The notes: a model not told the origin generated them from the sequence alone. DNA of 10,270 bases from a bacterium (GCA_014382085.1 JACNKJ010000279.1:1-10270); one strand, 5' to 3'. Numbered from the stretch's first letter, positions 1 through 6,593 are shown. A program made the numbers and translations.

Positions 1-70
1 GACGCTGTCAGCGATATAGAGGGGCCCCGAACTTGACGCCTTTTTAACCGGCAAACAGGATGGCGTCTGG
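1..70 (+). other. Upstream part of the actE-like gene, frame broken
   Basis: In the frame of the downstream cytochrome c gene, this stretch has a TAG stop at 17-19. From position 20 onward it still reads like coding sequence of the same family: a segment ending in LTGKQDGVW leads straight into the conserved part of the protein. The first 27 bases are open in frame 1. Dropping one base of the GGGGCCCC run at 21-28 would join frame 1 to the cytochrome frame without a stop. A one-base insertion, either real or a sequencing error near the contig edge, therefore explains the data simply. A base missing from an earlier reading in frame 3 would also work. The rest of the gene lies outside the window. 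Confidence 0.5.
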
Positions 71-439
71 GTGAACGATTTCCCAGTGGATGTGAATCCA
101 GCACTGCTCGAGCGAGGCCGAGATCGTTACGGAGTTTTCTGCTCCAGTTGTCACGGTCATTCCGGATACGGTGACGGCATGGTTGCGGGGCGCGCCACGG
201 AGTTGCAGCAATCCATGTGGACGCCGCCCTCCAGCTTCCACAGCGATCTGGTGCGCGGCCGCAGGACTGGCGAACTTTTCAACACGATTAGCATGGGCAT
301 TCGAAACATGCCGGCCCATGGATCGCAAATTCCCGAGAACGACCGCTGGGCCATCGTGGCCTACGTGAAGGCGCTGCAGAAGAGCCAGTACGCTTCGATG
401 GACGAGGTGCCTGAAGATGCTCAGGCAGGATTGAGGTAA
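71..439 (+). CDS. actE: ACIII monohaem cytochrome c subunit ActE-like (C-terminal part)
   Basis: This is a class I cytochrome c domain, probably the monohaem subunit of alternative complex III, which carries electrons on the periplasmic face of the membrane from the quinol-oxidising complex towards the terminal oxidase. Numbered from the GTG at 71, it has a CSSCH haem-binding motif (Cys24, Cys27, His28) and a likely axial Met80 in NMPAHG. The helix near the C-terminus (DRWAIVAYVKALQKSQ) is typical of the fold. The start is uncertain. GTG 71 has no convincing ribosome binding site, and family-like sequence continues upstream to about position 20, so the 122 residues seen are probably only the C-terminal part of a roughly 180-230 residue lipoprotein or membrane-anchored cytochrome. 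The stop at 17-19 breaks that frame. The next gene, actF, starts 9 bp downstream, which strongly supports the ActE call over a generic cytochrome c. A generic c-type cytochrome remains the fallback. Confidence 0.8.
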   Translation: MNDFPVDVNPALLERGRDRYGVFCSSCHGHSGYGDGMVAGRATELQQSMWTPPSSFHSDLVRGRRTGELFNTISMGIRNMPAHGSQIPENDRWAIVAYVKALQKSQYASMDEVPEDAQAGLR

Positions 440-448
440 GGACAAGCG

Positions 449-1657
449 ATGCACACCAGGACTGTGGATCTGACGAAAGAAAAACTCCTGCTGGGGGATT
501 TCGGCACACGCACGAGCCGCATGGCCGCCATGCTGGGTCTGCTCGGTCTGGCCGCCACGGCTATCCTGGCATTCATGGGCGGGGGCGAGCGATTCTTCCA
601 ATCCTGGCTGCTCAGCTTCGTCTACTTCCTAAGCATTTCCCTGGGCGCGCTTTTCTTCGTGCTCATCCAGCACGTGACCAGTTCGGGATGGAGCGTGGTC
701 GTGCGCCGTTTGGCCGAGGGAATCGCCGCAAATCTTCCCTGGCTCTTCTTCTTTTCGTTGCCCCTGCTCTTCGGCATGGACAAACTCTACCATTGGGCCG
801 ATGCCGAGCACGTGGCGCACGATGCTTTGCTCCAGTGGAAGCAGCCCTATCTGAATCTGCCCTTCTTCTATATCCGTCTGGTGATCTACTTCGCCGCCTG
901 GACTCTGCTGTCCCGCGGCTATCTCAGAAGTTCGGTCAGGCAAGACTCCACCGGTGACATCGAAACCAGCCGGCGCATGAAGCGTTGGAGCGCACCTTCC
1001 TTGGTGATCTTTGGCTTCACCCTGACCTTCGCTTCGGTGGATTTCCTCATGAGTCTGGACGCCCACTGGTTCAGCACCATGTTCGGCGTCTACTACTTCG
1101 CAGGCAGCGTGGTGGGTTTCTTCGCCTTCCTTCCTCTGCTTAGCGGCATGCTGCAGAGGAAGGGTTTCCTGCGCCGCAGCATTTCCATCGAACACTACCA
1201 CGACATGGGCAAACTCATTTTCGCATTCTTGGTTTTCTGGGCCTACATCGCCTTCAGCCAGTACATGCTCATTTGGTATTCGAACATTCCGGAAGAGACC
1301 ACTTGGTTTTTGCGCCGTCAAACCGGCAGCTGGGAAACCTGGAGCTGGTTCCTCCTGGCCGGGCACTTCTTCCTGCCATTCGTGGGATTGCTTTCGGCCA
1401 CTCCCAAACGTCGAGGCCGTTACCTGATGCCCTTCGCCCTGTGGGTGCTCGTCATGCACTGGGTGGATCTCTACTACATCATCATGCCCGAATTCACCGC
1501 GGCGGGAAGCCTGGGTTTCCACCTTCTGGATCTGACGACATTCCTGGGAATCGGCGGCATCTGGATGGCCCTGCTCATGCGCACGTTGGGTAAACAGTCC
1601 TTGATACCCCTGAAGGATCCGAGGCTGGCGGAGTCGCTGGCCTTCGAGAACGCGTAG
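449..1657 (+). CDS. actF: ACIII integral membrane subunit ActF
   Basis: This is a polytopic membrane subunit of alternative complex III, the family usually annotated as quinol:cytochrome c oxidoreductase quinone-binding subunit 2. It is related to the NrfD-like subunit ActC and is thought to take part in the membrane and proton-path portion of the complex. The 402 residues fit the family and contain about ten hydrophobic helices: approximately 26-45, 52-75, 93-110, 136-155, 184-203, 212-233, 254-276, 297-316, 325-346 and 356-377. Conserved-looking polar motifs lie in or next to helices: SLDAHWFSTMFG (202-213), HDMGKLIFAFLVFWAY (251-266), YSNIPEET (277-284) and MHWVDLYYIIMP (336-347). These His, Asp and Glu residues are the type expected near quinone or proton paths. 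The ATG at 449 has TAAGGA at 437-442, six bases upstream. The gene follows the cytochrome gene after 9 bp and is followed after 6 bp by the small membrane protein gene, as in an operon. Confidence 0.93.
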   Translation: MHTRTVDLTKEKLLLGDFGTRTSRMAAMLGLLGLAATAILAFMGGGERFFQSWLLSFVYFLSISLGALFFVLIQHVTSSGWSVVVRRLAEGIAANLPWLFFFSLPLLFGMDKLYHWADAEHVAHDALLQWKQPYLNLPFFYIRLVIYFAAWTLLSRGYLRSSVRQDSTGDIETSRRMKRWSAPSLVIFGFTLTFASVDFLMSLDAHWFSTMFGVYYFAGSVVGFFAFLPLLSGMLQRKGFLRRSISIEHYHDMGKLIFAFLVFWAYIAFSQYMLIWYSNIPEETTWFLRRQTGSWETWSWFLLAGHFFLPFVGLLSATPKRRGRYLMPFALWVLVMHWVDLYYIIMPEFTAAGSLGFHLLDLTTFLGIGGIWMALLMRTLGKQSLIPLKDPRLAESLAFENA

Positions 1658-1663
1658 GTAAGC

Positions 1664-1945
1664 ATGCATCGCTACGACGATCCGCAATCCGCATCCAGCC
1701 TCTTCGTGGGCATCGTGGGTATTATTTTGGTGATTCTCACCATTCTAGTCGCCCAGGCCTATTTCTTCCGGATGGAAAAGGAAGAACTGGATCGCAAGAA
1801 TCTACCCGGCATGGGTGAAGAGGCCGCTTTCCTGCGTGCCGCACAGGAAGGCCAGCTTGAAGGTTATGCGCCGGGTGAAAACGGCATGGTGAAAGTACCC
1901 ATCGAGCAGGCCATGAATCTGGTGGTCGAGGAGTTCGGGCCTTAG
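1664..1945 (+). CDS. Small single-helix membrane protein between ActF and SCO
   Basis: This is a 93-residue protein that I cannot name with certainty. It has one strongly hydrophobic helix at residues 13-35, following a short N-terminus (MHRYDDPQSA). A charged stretch (RMEKEELDRK, 36-45) comes next, then an extramembrane tail. The tail ends in VKVPIEQAMNLVVEE (76-90), which resembles the 'iPIdrAMelv' tail I recall in small hypothetical proteins beside ACIII/caa3 gene clusters; this is memory, not a search. Inverted repeats or frameshifts are absent inside the gene, and codon use looks like that of its neighbours. The ATG at 1664 lies 6 bp after the actF stop with only a weak Shine-Dalgarno (AGGT at 1656-1659). 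Its place in the operon suggests an accessory or single-helix subunit of ACIII or the oxidase, or an assembly factor. That role is inference. The coding call is secure because the frame is tightly packed between two recognised genes. Confidence 0.8.
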   Translation: MHRYDDPQSASSLFVGIVGIILVILTILVAQAYFFRMEKEELDRKNLPGMGEEAAFLRAAQEGQLEGYAPGENGMVKVPIEQAMNLVVEEFGP

Positions 1946-1951
1946 CCCGAA
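1934..1951 (+). promoter_or_regulatory. Hairpin across the stop codon before the SCO gene
   Basis: TTCGGGC (1934-1940) and GCCCGAA (1945-1951) form a perfect 7-bp stem with a 4-base loop, CTTA. The TAG stop of the small membrane protein (1943-1945) sits in the loop and first stem base. The SCO start codon is only five bases after the stem, and its weak purine-rich ribosome site (AAAGAA, 1950-1955) partly overlaps it. No T-tract follows, so this is not a standard terminator. It could affect SCO translation or mRNA stability. Confidence 0.4.
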
Positions 1952-1956
1952 AGAAC

Positions 1957-2793
1957 ATGGCTAATAAAAAAGCGATTCTTCTGGCCGGCTTGCTGGCGCT
2001 GCTCTTCGGCATTCCGGTGAGTGCGCAAAGATCGGAAGAGCTTCCCTCCGATCTTGAGAACATTGGTATATTCGATCGCTCCGGTGCCCAGATGCCTTCA
2101 GACCTGCGATTCGCGCGGGCCGAGGGCGACACGATTCGCTTCGGGGATCTTTTCGACGGGGAGAAGCCCGTCATCATGAACCTCGTCTACTACAACTGCC
2201 CCATGCTCTGCAATCTGATCCTGGACGGGCAAATCGCGGCGCTGAGGCAGATGGAATGGAGCGCCGGCGACGAGTTTCGCATCGTCACCGTGAGCATCGA
2301 TCCGCGGGATCGACCCGAGAACGCCATCGGACGCAAGGCTCATCTGCTTGGCGAATACGATCGTGATGGCGCGGAGGCCGGCTGGGATTTCCTCACCGGT
2401 GCCGAAGTCAACGTGAAGGAAGTCGCCGACTCGGCGGGTTTTTACTATGAGTTCGACGCGGAGCGCGGCGAATTCAATCATGCGGCGGGGATCTTCATCC
2501 TCACACCCGATGGCCGGGTCTCGCGAACACTATTTGGGATCGAGTTTGATCCCCTCACCCTCCGGCTCAGCCTTGTGGAGGCCTCGGAGGGCGACATCGG
2601 AGGAACCGTGGAGCGCGTGCTGCTCTATTGTTTCTCCTACGACGCCGAAAAAGGCAGTTATGCCTGGGCGGCGAAACGAATCATGAGGGCCGGCGCGGGT
2701 ATCACCGTGGTTCTGGTCTTCGGAATGATCCTTCTCTTCGGGTTGCGGGAACGCTCGCACCGGAAGGGGACCGTGAAGGGGAGCTCGTCTTGA
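1957..2793 (+). CDS. SCO1/SenC family copper chaperone
   Basis: This is a periplasmic thioredoxin-fold protein that binds copper and helps assemble the CuA centre of cytochrome oxidase subunit II. The 278 residues start with a signal peptide or N-terminal anchor (residues 1-23, cleavage likely after VSA). The redox/copper motif is CPMLC (Cys81, Cys85) in the segment NLVYYNCPMLCN, and the third copper ligand is probably His175 in FNHAAGIFILTPDGR. The VSIDPRD segment (112-118) is also typical. A C-terminal extension carries the LLYCFSYDAEKGSYAW region (222-237) and then a hydrophobic helix (about 246-263) followed by a basic tail, so the mature protein is probably anchored at its C-terminus. 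This longer architecture is usual for SCO proteins in ACIII/caa3 clusters. Its TGA stop overlaps the coxB ATG by one base, indicating translational coupling to the subunit it would serve. The ribosome site is weak. Confidence 0.93.
   Translation: MANKKAILLAGLLALLFGIPVSAQRSEELPSDLENIGIFDRSGAQMPSDLRFARAEGDTIRFGDLFDGEKPVIMNLVYYNCPMLCNLILDGQIAALRQMEWSAGDEFRIVTVSIDPRDRPENAIGRKAHLLGEYDRDGAEAGWDFLTGAEVNVKEVADSAGFYYEFDAERGEFNHAAGIFILTPDGRVSRTLFGIEFDPLTLRLSLVEASEGDIGGTVERVLLYCFSYDAEKGSYAWAAKRIMRAGAGITVVLVFGMILLFGLRERSHRKGTVKGSSS
2776..2783 (+). promoter_or_regulatory. Ribosome binding site that sets the coxB start
   Basis: AAGGGGAG lies within the end of the SCO gene, nine bases before the ATG at 2793. 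It supports that start over any upstream in-frame codon inside the SCO gene. Confidence 0.7.
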
Positions 2794-3755
2794 TGAAGGG
2801 AATCTTAAGCAACCCGCTTTTAGCCCAGGGCTTCTGGATGCCCGTGAAGGGCTCCAGCATGGCCGGGGAGGTGGACTGGATTTTTCAGTTCATCCTTTGG
2901 GTGGCGCTATTCTTCTTCGTGCTCGTGGTGGGAATCATGGCCGTATTCGTCATGCGTTACCGCCGTCGCCCGGGTGTGGAGCCCGAGGAAAGTCCCAGCC
3001 ACAACACCAAACTCGAAATCGTATGGAGCGTGATCCCCATCATATTGGTGATGATCATGTTCTACGCCGGTTTCAAAACCTACCTGGGTATGGAAACGCC
3101 TCCGCGAAGTTCTCACGAAGTTCAAGTGGTGGGCCAGAAGTGGCAGTGGACCTTCATCTATCCCAATGGTTACAGCGACCCGGTCTTGCATCTGCCCATC
3201 GATGAGCCCGTGCAGCTTCTCATGCGTAGCGACGATGTCATCCACAGCTTCTTCGTGCCGGCCTTCCGCGTAAAGAAAGACGTGGTGCCCGGTCGATTCA
3301 CCAAGGCCTGGTTCGAGCCGAATCTAGCGGGAGTCTTTCCCGTCTACTGTGCCGAATACTGCGGTACGGGCCACTCCGACATGACCACGGCCGTGGTGGT
3401 GCACGAACCCGGTGGCTTCGAGGAATGGATGGCCACTGCAGCCAATCTTTATGCCGACCTGCCACCGGCCGAAGCGGGGAAGATGCTCTACGCGGCCAAG
3501 GGCTGCACGGCCTGCCACTCCATCGACGGAACGAAGATGGTGGGGCCGAGCTTCAAGAGCGTCTTCGGAAAAACCGAGACCATGAAGAGCGGCGAAAACA
3601 TCACCGTGGATGAAAATTACCTGCGCGAATCCATCTACAATCCCCAGGTCAAGGTGCTGGAGGGCTACGAGCCCGTCATGCCCACTTACCAGGGAACCAT
3701 CAATGATGAGGAACTCGGTTATATCATCGAGTTCATCAAGTCCCTGGCCGAATAG
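2793..3755 (+). CDS. coxB: Cytochrome c oxidase subunit II with fused cytochrome c (caa3 type)
   Basis: This is subunit II of a caa3 oxygen reductase, carrying the CuA electron entry site and its own cytochrome c on the periplasmic side. The 320-residue protein has two transmembrane helices (about 30-54 and 75-96) and then the cupredoxin domain. CuA ligands are visible: His151 (DVIHSFFVPAF), then Cys186, Glu188, Cys190, His194 and Met197 in CAEYCGTGHSDM. The aromatic electron-entry segment GQKWQWTF is at 114-121. A C-terminal cytochrome c domain follows from about 224, with CTACH (Cys238, Cys241, His242) and axial Met296 in PVMPTYQG. The ATG at 2793 is preferred because it gives the normal short N-terminus (AGEVDWIFQFI just before helix 1) and has a good ribosome site. 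An in-frame extension to 2628 would lie wholly inside the SCO gene. The fused haem lets the oxidase take electrons from the adjacent ACIII directly, without a soluble carrier. Confidence 0.96.
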   Translation: MKGILSNPLLAQGFWMPVKGSSMAGEVDWIFQFILWVALFFFVLVVGIMAVFVMRYRRRPGVEPEESPSHNTKLEIVWSVIPIILVMIMFYAGFKTYLGMETPPRSSHEVQVVGQKWQWTFIYPNGYSDPVLHLPIDEPVQLLMRSDDVIHSFFVPAFRVKKDVVPGRFTKAWFEPNLAGVFPVYCAEYCGTGHSDMTTAVVVHEPGGFEEWMATAANLYADLPPAEAGKMLYAAKGCTACHSIDGTKMVGPSFKSVFGKTETMKSGENITVDENYLRESIYNPQVKVLEGYEPVMPTYQGTINDEELGYIIEFIKSLAE

Positions 3756-3764
3756 GCGGAGGCC

Positions 3765-5378
3765 ATGAGTAACTACTTGAATCATACGAGCGGATGGAAG
3801 TCCTGGGTCTTCACCCTGGATCACAAACGCATCGGCATCATGTACCTGGTGGCCATTCTCAGCAGTTTCCTGCTGGGAGGCATTTTCGCCATGCTCATCC
3901 GCACCGAGCTCCTGTCACCCGGGCAGACGATCATGGACGCCGATACCTACAACCGAACGTTCACGCTGCACGGCGCCATCATGATCTTCCTCTTCATCAT
4001 TCCCAGCATTCCCGCGGCACTGGGTAATTTCGTTTTGCCGGTGATGCTGGGCGCAAAAGACGTGGCCTTCCCTCGCCTGAATCTCATGAGCTTTTGGCTT
4101 TACTGCTTCGGCGCTGTCTTCGCGGTGTTTTCCCTGGTGACCAAGGCCGTGGACACGGGATGGACCTTCTACACTCCCTACAGCACCACCACCAGCGCAA
4201 GCGTGATATCCATGACGCTGGGGGCAGTGATACTCGGATTCTCGTCCATTTTCACGGGCCTGAACTTCGTGGTGACCATCCACAAGCTGCGCCCCAAGTG
4301 GATGACCTTCTTCAAGATGCCGCTATTCCTCTGGTCGCTTTACGCCACCTCGATCATTCAGATTCTTGCGACGCCGGTGCTGGGCATCACCCTGCTGCTG
4401 CTCATCGCCGAGCGGACCATGGGCATCGGCATCTTCGATCCGGGCCTCGGCGGTGATCCGGTGCTCTATCAGCACTTCTTCTGGTTCTACAGCCACCCGG
4501 CGGTCTACATCATGATCCTGCCGGCCATGGGTATCGTGAGCGAACTGATCAGCGTGTTCAGCCGCAAGACCATCTTCGGCTATCGCGCCATCGCCTACAG
4601 TTCGGTGGCCATCGCGCTCTTCGGATTCTTTGTCTGGGGACATCACATGTTCACCAGCGGACAGAGCACCCTGGCCAACATGATCTTCAGCCTGCTCACT
4701 TTCAGCGTGTCCATTCCCTCGGCCATCAAGGTCTTCAACTGGCTGGCCACGCTTTACAAAGGGTCCATTAGCCTGGCCGCGCCCATGCTCTACGCGCTCA
4801 TGTTCATCTTCCTTTTCGCCATCGGCGGCCTCACGGGACTTTTCCTGGGAACCCTGGCCACCGACGTGCACCTGCACGACACCTATTTCGTGGTGGCTCA
4901 TTTCCACTACGTGATGTTCGGCGGCACCATGATCGCCTTCCTCGGGGGGCTTCACTACTGGTGGCCGAAGATGTTCGGGAAGATGTACAGCGAGAAGTTA
5001 GCGGCCCTGGCGGCCGCCCTGATTTTCGTGGGTTTCAACATGACCTTCTTCACCCAGTTCGTCATGGGCACGCGCGGTATGCCACGTCGCTACTACAACT
5101 ATCCCGAAGAGTTCACCACGGCCCATCAGATTTCCAGCATTGGAAGCTACATCATGGGCTTGGGTTTCGTGCTCATCGCCTCCTACCTGGTCTACTCACT
5201 TATGTGGGGCAAAAAGGCACCGGGCAACCCCTGGGGCGCCGCCACACTGGAGTGGTCGCATTGTCCCTCTCCGCCACCCCATGACAATTTTGCGGAAGTG
5301 CCGAGCCAGGATACCGATCCTTACGACTACAGCATTGTGAAGTACGACGAGGAGAGCGACTCCTACCATCTTGCCTGA
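3765..5378 (+). CDS. coxA: Cytochrome c oxidase subunit I, A2-type haem-copper oxygen reductase
   Basis: This is the catalytic subunit, reducing O2 to water at a haem a3-CuB centre and pumping protons. At 537 residues with about twelve helices it is full length. Visible ligands are His69 (haem a, TLHGAIMIF), His244 with cross-linked Tyr248 (CuB, YSHPAVY), His293 and His294 (CuB, WGHHMFTSG), His379 (haem a3) and His381 (haem a) in VVAHFHYVMFGG. The A1-type glutamate of 'HPEVY' is replaced by Ala246, and Tyr242-Ser243 precede the CuB histidine. This is the YSHP signature of the A2 subfamily known from Rhodothermus marinus and Thermus caa3 oxidases. The D-channel residues Asn88, Asp99 and Asn106 and the K-channel Lys322 are present, with Ser319 where many enzymes have Thr. 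The ATG at 3765 has GGAGG at 3758-3762, and the gene follows coxB after 9 bp. The acidic C-terminal tail (about 505-537) is soluble. Confidence 0.97.
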   Translation: MSNYLNHTSGWKSWVFTLDHKRIGIMYLVAILSSFLLGGIFAMLIRTELLSPGQTIMDADTYNRTFTLHGAIMIFLFIIPSIPAALGNFVLPVMLGAKDVAFPRLNLMSFWLYCFGAVFAVFSLVTKAVDTGWTFYTPYSTTTSASVISMTLGAVILGFSSIFTGLNFVVTIHKLRPKWMTFFKMPLFLWSLYATSIIQILATPVLGITLLLLIAERTMGIGIFDPGLGGDPVLYQHFFWFYSHPAVYIMILPAMGIVSELISVFSRKTIFGYRAIAYSSVAIALFGFFVWGHHMFTSGQSTLANMIFSLLTFSVSIPSAIKVFNWLATLYKGSISLAAPMLYALMFIFLFAIGGLTGLFLGTLATDVHLHDTYFVVAHFHYVMFGGTMIAFLGGLHYWWPKMFGKMYSEKLAALAAALIFVGFNMTFFTQFVMGTRGMPRRYYNYPEEFTTAHQISSIGSYIMGLGFVLIASYLVYSLMWGKKAPGNPWGAATLEWSHCPSPPPHDNFAEVPSQDTDPYDYSIVKYDEESDSYHLA

Positions 5379-5385
5379 GGAAGGA
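5377..5385 (+). promoter_or_regulatory. Ribosome binding site that sets the coxC start
   Basis: GAGGAAGGA overlaps the coxA stop codon and lies nine bases before the ATG at 5395. This favours the ATG over the in-frame TTG at 5371, which lies inside coxA and has no such site. Confidence 0.7.
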
Positions 5386-5394
5386 CGACGGCGT

Positions 5395-6192
5395 ATGTCC
5401 GAGCACTCTAAAAATCTGGCGCACCACTTCAGCAACACCGAGCAGCAATTCGAGTCGGGGAAGCTGGGCATGTGGTTGTTCCTGGCTACCGAGATTCTGC
5501 TTTTCGGCGGACTCTTCGCGGCCTACGCCGTCTATCGCGCCAACCATCCTGAGATCTTCGCCTACGCACATCAGTATCTGGATCGCAACCTGGGCGCGCT
5601 GAACACGGTGGTGCTCATCTGCTCGAGCTTCACCATGGCCTGGGGTGTGCGCATGGCGCAACTGGGCAAGCAGAAGCAGTTGCTCTGGTCACTCATGCTC
5701 ACCCTTGTATTGGCCATCGCCTTTTTGGGCGTGAAGGGTGTGGAGTACGAGTCGAAGTGGAAGCACGGTCTGCTCTGGGGCAAGAATTACAATCCCGTTG
5801 AACATGTGGAAGCGGCGCCCGCGCACGGAATCGTGGGAGAGGCCGCGCCGGTGGATCCTCCGGAAGTGCCGACGGGCGAAAACGCCAGCCTCATCGCGCC
5901 GGCGCAGACCGGTCCCGCGGGTTTGGCCCACACGAGCGGCGAAGCGGCGAAAGCCCACGAAGAAGCGCCGGACAACGTGCACATCTTCTTCGGTATCTAC
6001 TTTCTCATGACGGGTCTCCACGGTCTGCACGTGCTCATCGGCATGGGACTCATCCTCTGGATCTTCGCCCGTTCCTACTGGGGGCACTTCGGTCCCGACT
6101 ACTACACGCCGGTGGATCTGGTGGGGCTCTACTGGCACCTGGTGGATCTCATCTGGATCTTCCTCTTCCCCTTGCTCTACCTGATCCGCTAG
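5395..6192 (+). CDS. coxC: Cytochrome c oxidase subunit III
   Basis: This is subunit III of the oxidase, a membrane subunit that stabilises subunit I and its proton uptake. From the ATG at 5395 it is 265 residues with five predicted helices: about 23-47, 69-88, 96-117, 197-226 and 241-264. Family features include GKLGMWLFLATEILLFGG (22-39, with Glu33), FLGVKGVEY (110-118), FGIYFLMTGLHGLHVLIG (199-216) and YWHLVDLIWIFLFP (246-259). The number of helices matches the short, five-helix form in which subunit IV-like helices are supplied by a separate gene. Between the third and fourth helices is an unusually long loop (about 120-196) rich in Ala, Pro, Glu and His, which looks disordered and is not part of the core fold. 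It is followed after 8 bp by coxD, whose ribosome site overlaps this stop codon. Confidence 0.95.
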   Translation: MSEHSKNLAHHFSNTEQQFESGKLGMWLFLATEILLFGGLFAAYAVYRANHPEIFAYAHQYLDRNLGALNTVVLICSSFTMAWGVRMAQLGKQKQLLWSLMLTLVLAIAFLGVKGVEYESKWKHGLLWGKNYNPVEHVEAAPAHGIVGEAAPVDPPEVPTGENASLIAPAQTGPAGLAHTSGEAAKAHEEAPDNVHIFFGIYFLMTGLHGLHVLIGMGLILWIFARSYWGHFGPDYYTPVDLVGLYWHLVDLIWIFLFPLLYLIR

Positions 6193-6200
6193 GAGGCGAC

Positions 6201-6539
6201 ATGAGCGACGCAAGCAACACTCACAAGCCTCACGTGGTGGACGCAAAGATCCTCATTGGAGTTTGGTTCGGCCTGCTCTTTCTCACCTTCGTCACGGTGG
6301 CCGCCACCTGGATCGACCTGGGTGCCTTGAACATTTGGCTGGCCCTGGGCATCGCCACGGTGAAGGCTTCGCTGGTGGCTGCCTACTTCATGCACCTGCG
6401 CTACGACAAGCCCTTCAACACACTGGTGCTTATTGCCGCACTGGTTTTCCTCATGCTCTTCATTGGGATCCTGCTGCTGGACACGGGACAGTATGCTGGG
6501 GACATCATTAAAGGCGCGGCGCCGGCGCTCTCGTACTGA
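6201..6539 (+). CDS. coxD: Cytochrome c oxidase subunit IV (bacterial, CoxD-like)
   Basis: This is a small membrane subunit of the bacterial caa3 oxidase (prokaryotic cytochrome c oxidase subunit IV family), with no cofactor of its own and probably a structural role. The 112 residues hold three hydrophobic helices at about 17-37, 43-64 and 73-95. The family-typical segment NIWLALGIATVKASLVAAYFMHL (44-66) contains the conserved Lys55 and the FMHLRYDK ending. The short soluble N-terminus is His-rich, and the C-terminus ends in AGDIIKGAAPALSY. AGGAGG at 6191-6196, four bases before the ATG, is the strongest ribosome site in the operon. It is the last gene of the oxidase operon; an intrinsic terminator begins 23 bp after its stop. 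Confidence 0.93.
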   Translation: MSDASNTHKPHVVDAKILIGVWFGLLFLTFVTVAATWIDLGALNIWLALGIATVKASLVAAYFMHLRYDKPFNTLVLIAALVFLMLFIGILLLDTGQYAGDIIKGAAPALSY

Positions 6540-6561
6540 TTACCCTTCACGATTCACGACG

Positions 6562-6593
6562 AGGCCCGGGTTCGATCAGAGCCCGGGCCTTTT
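6562..6593 (+). terminator. Intrinsic terminator of the cox operon
   Basis: AGGCCCGGG (6562-6570) and CCCGGGCCT (6582-6590) form a perfect 9-bp GC-rich stem with an 11-base loop, followed by a T-run at 6590-6593 on the plus strand. That is the expected form for ending transcription after coxD. The minus strand has no T-run after the stem, so it looks one-directional. The ctaB stop codon (6576-6578) lies in the loop and the right arm encodes the last residues of CtaB. Confidence 0.85.

Noticed and set aside
629..1687. Long open frame on the minus strand (352 codons) opposite actF
   Set aside because: It is fully antisense to a well-supported membrane protein gene. Its translation is rich in His, Gln, Glu and Gly with no hydrophobic core or motif, as expected from GC-rich codon bias on the opposite strand.
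2628..2792. Upstream in-frame extension of coxB
   Set aside because: It would add 55 residues encoded inside the SCO gene, rich in Arg and Gly and unlike any subunit II N-terminus. The ATG at 2793 has a proper ribosome site.
4491..4510. Loss of the subunit I glutamate (Ala246) as a sign of an inactive oxidase
   Set aside because: The YSHP arrangement is the known A2-type solution. All haem and CuB ligands and the cross-linked tyrosine are present.
4323..4955. Open frame on the minus strand (210 codons) opposite coxA
   Set aside because: It is antisense to the most conserved part of CoxA. The product is a low-complexity Glu/His/Gly-rich sequence with no recognisable domain and no ribosome site.
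5371..5394. Alternative TTG start for coxC
   Set aside because: It lies within the end of coxA without a ribosome site, while GAGGAAGGA is well placed for the ATG at 5395.
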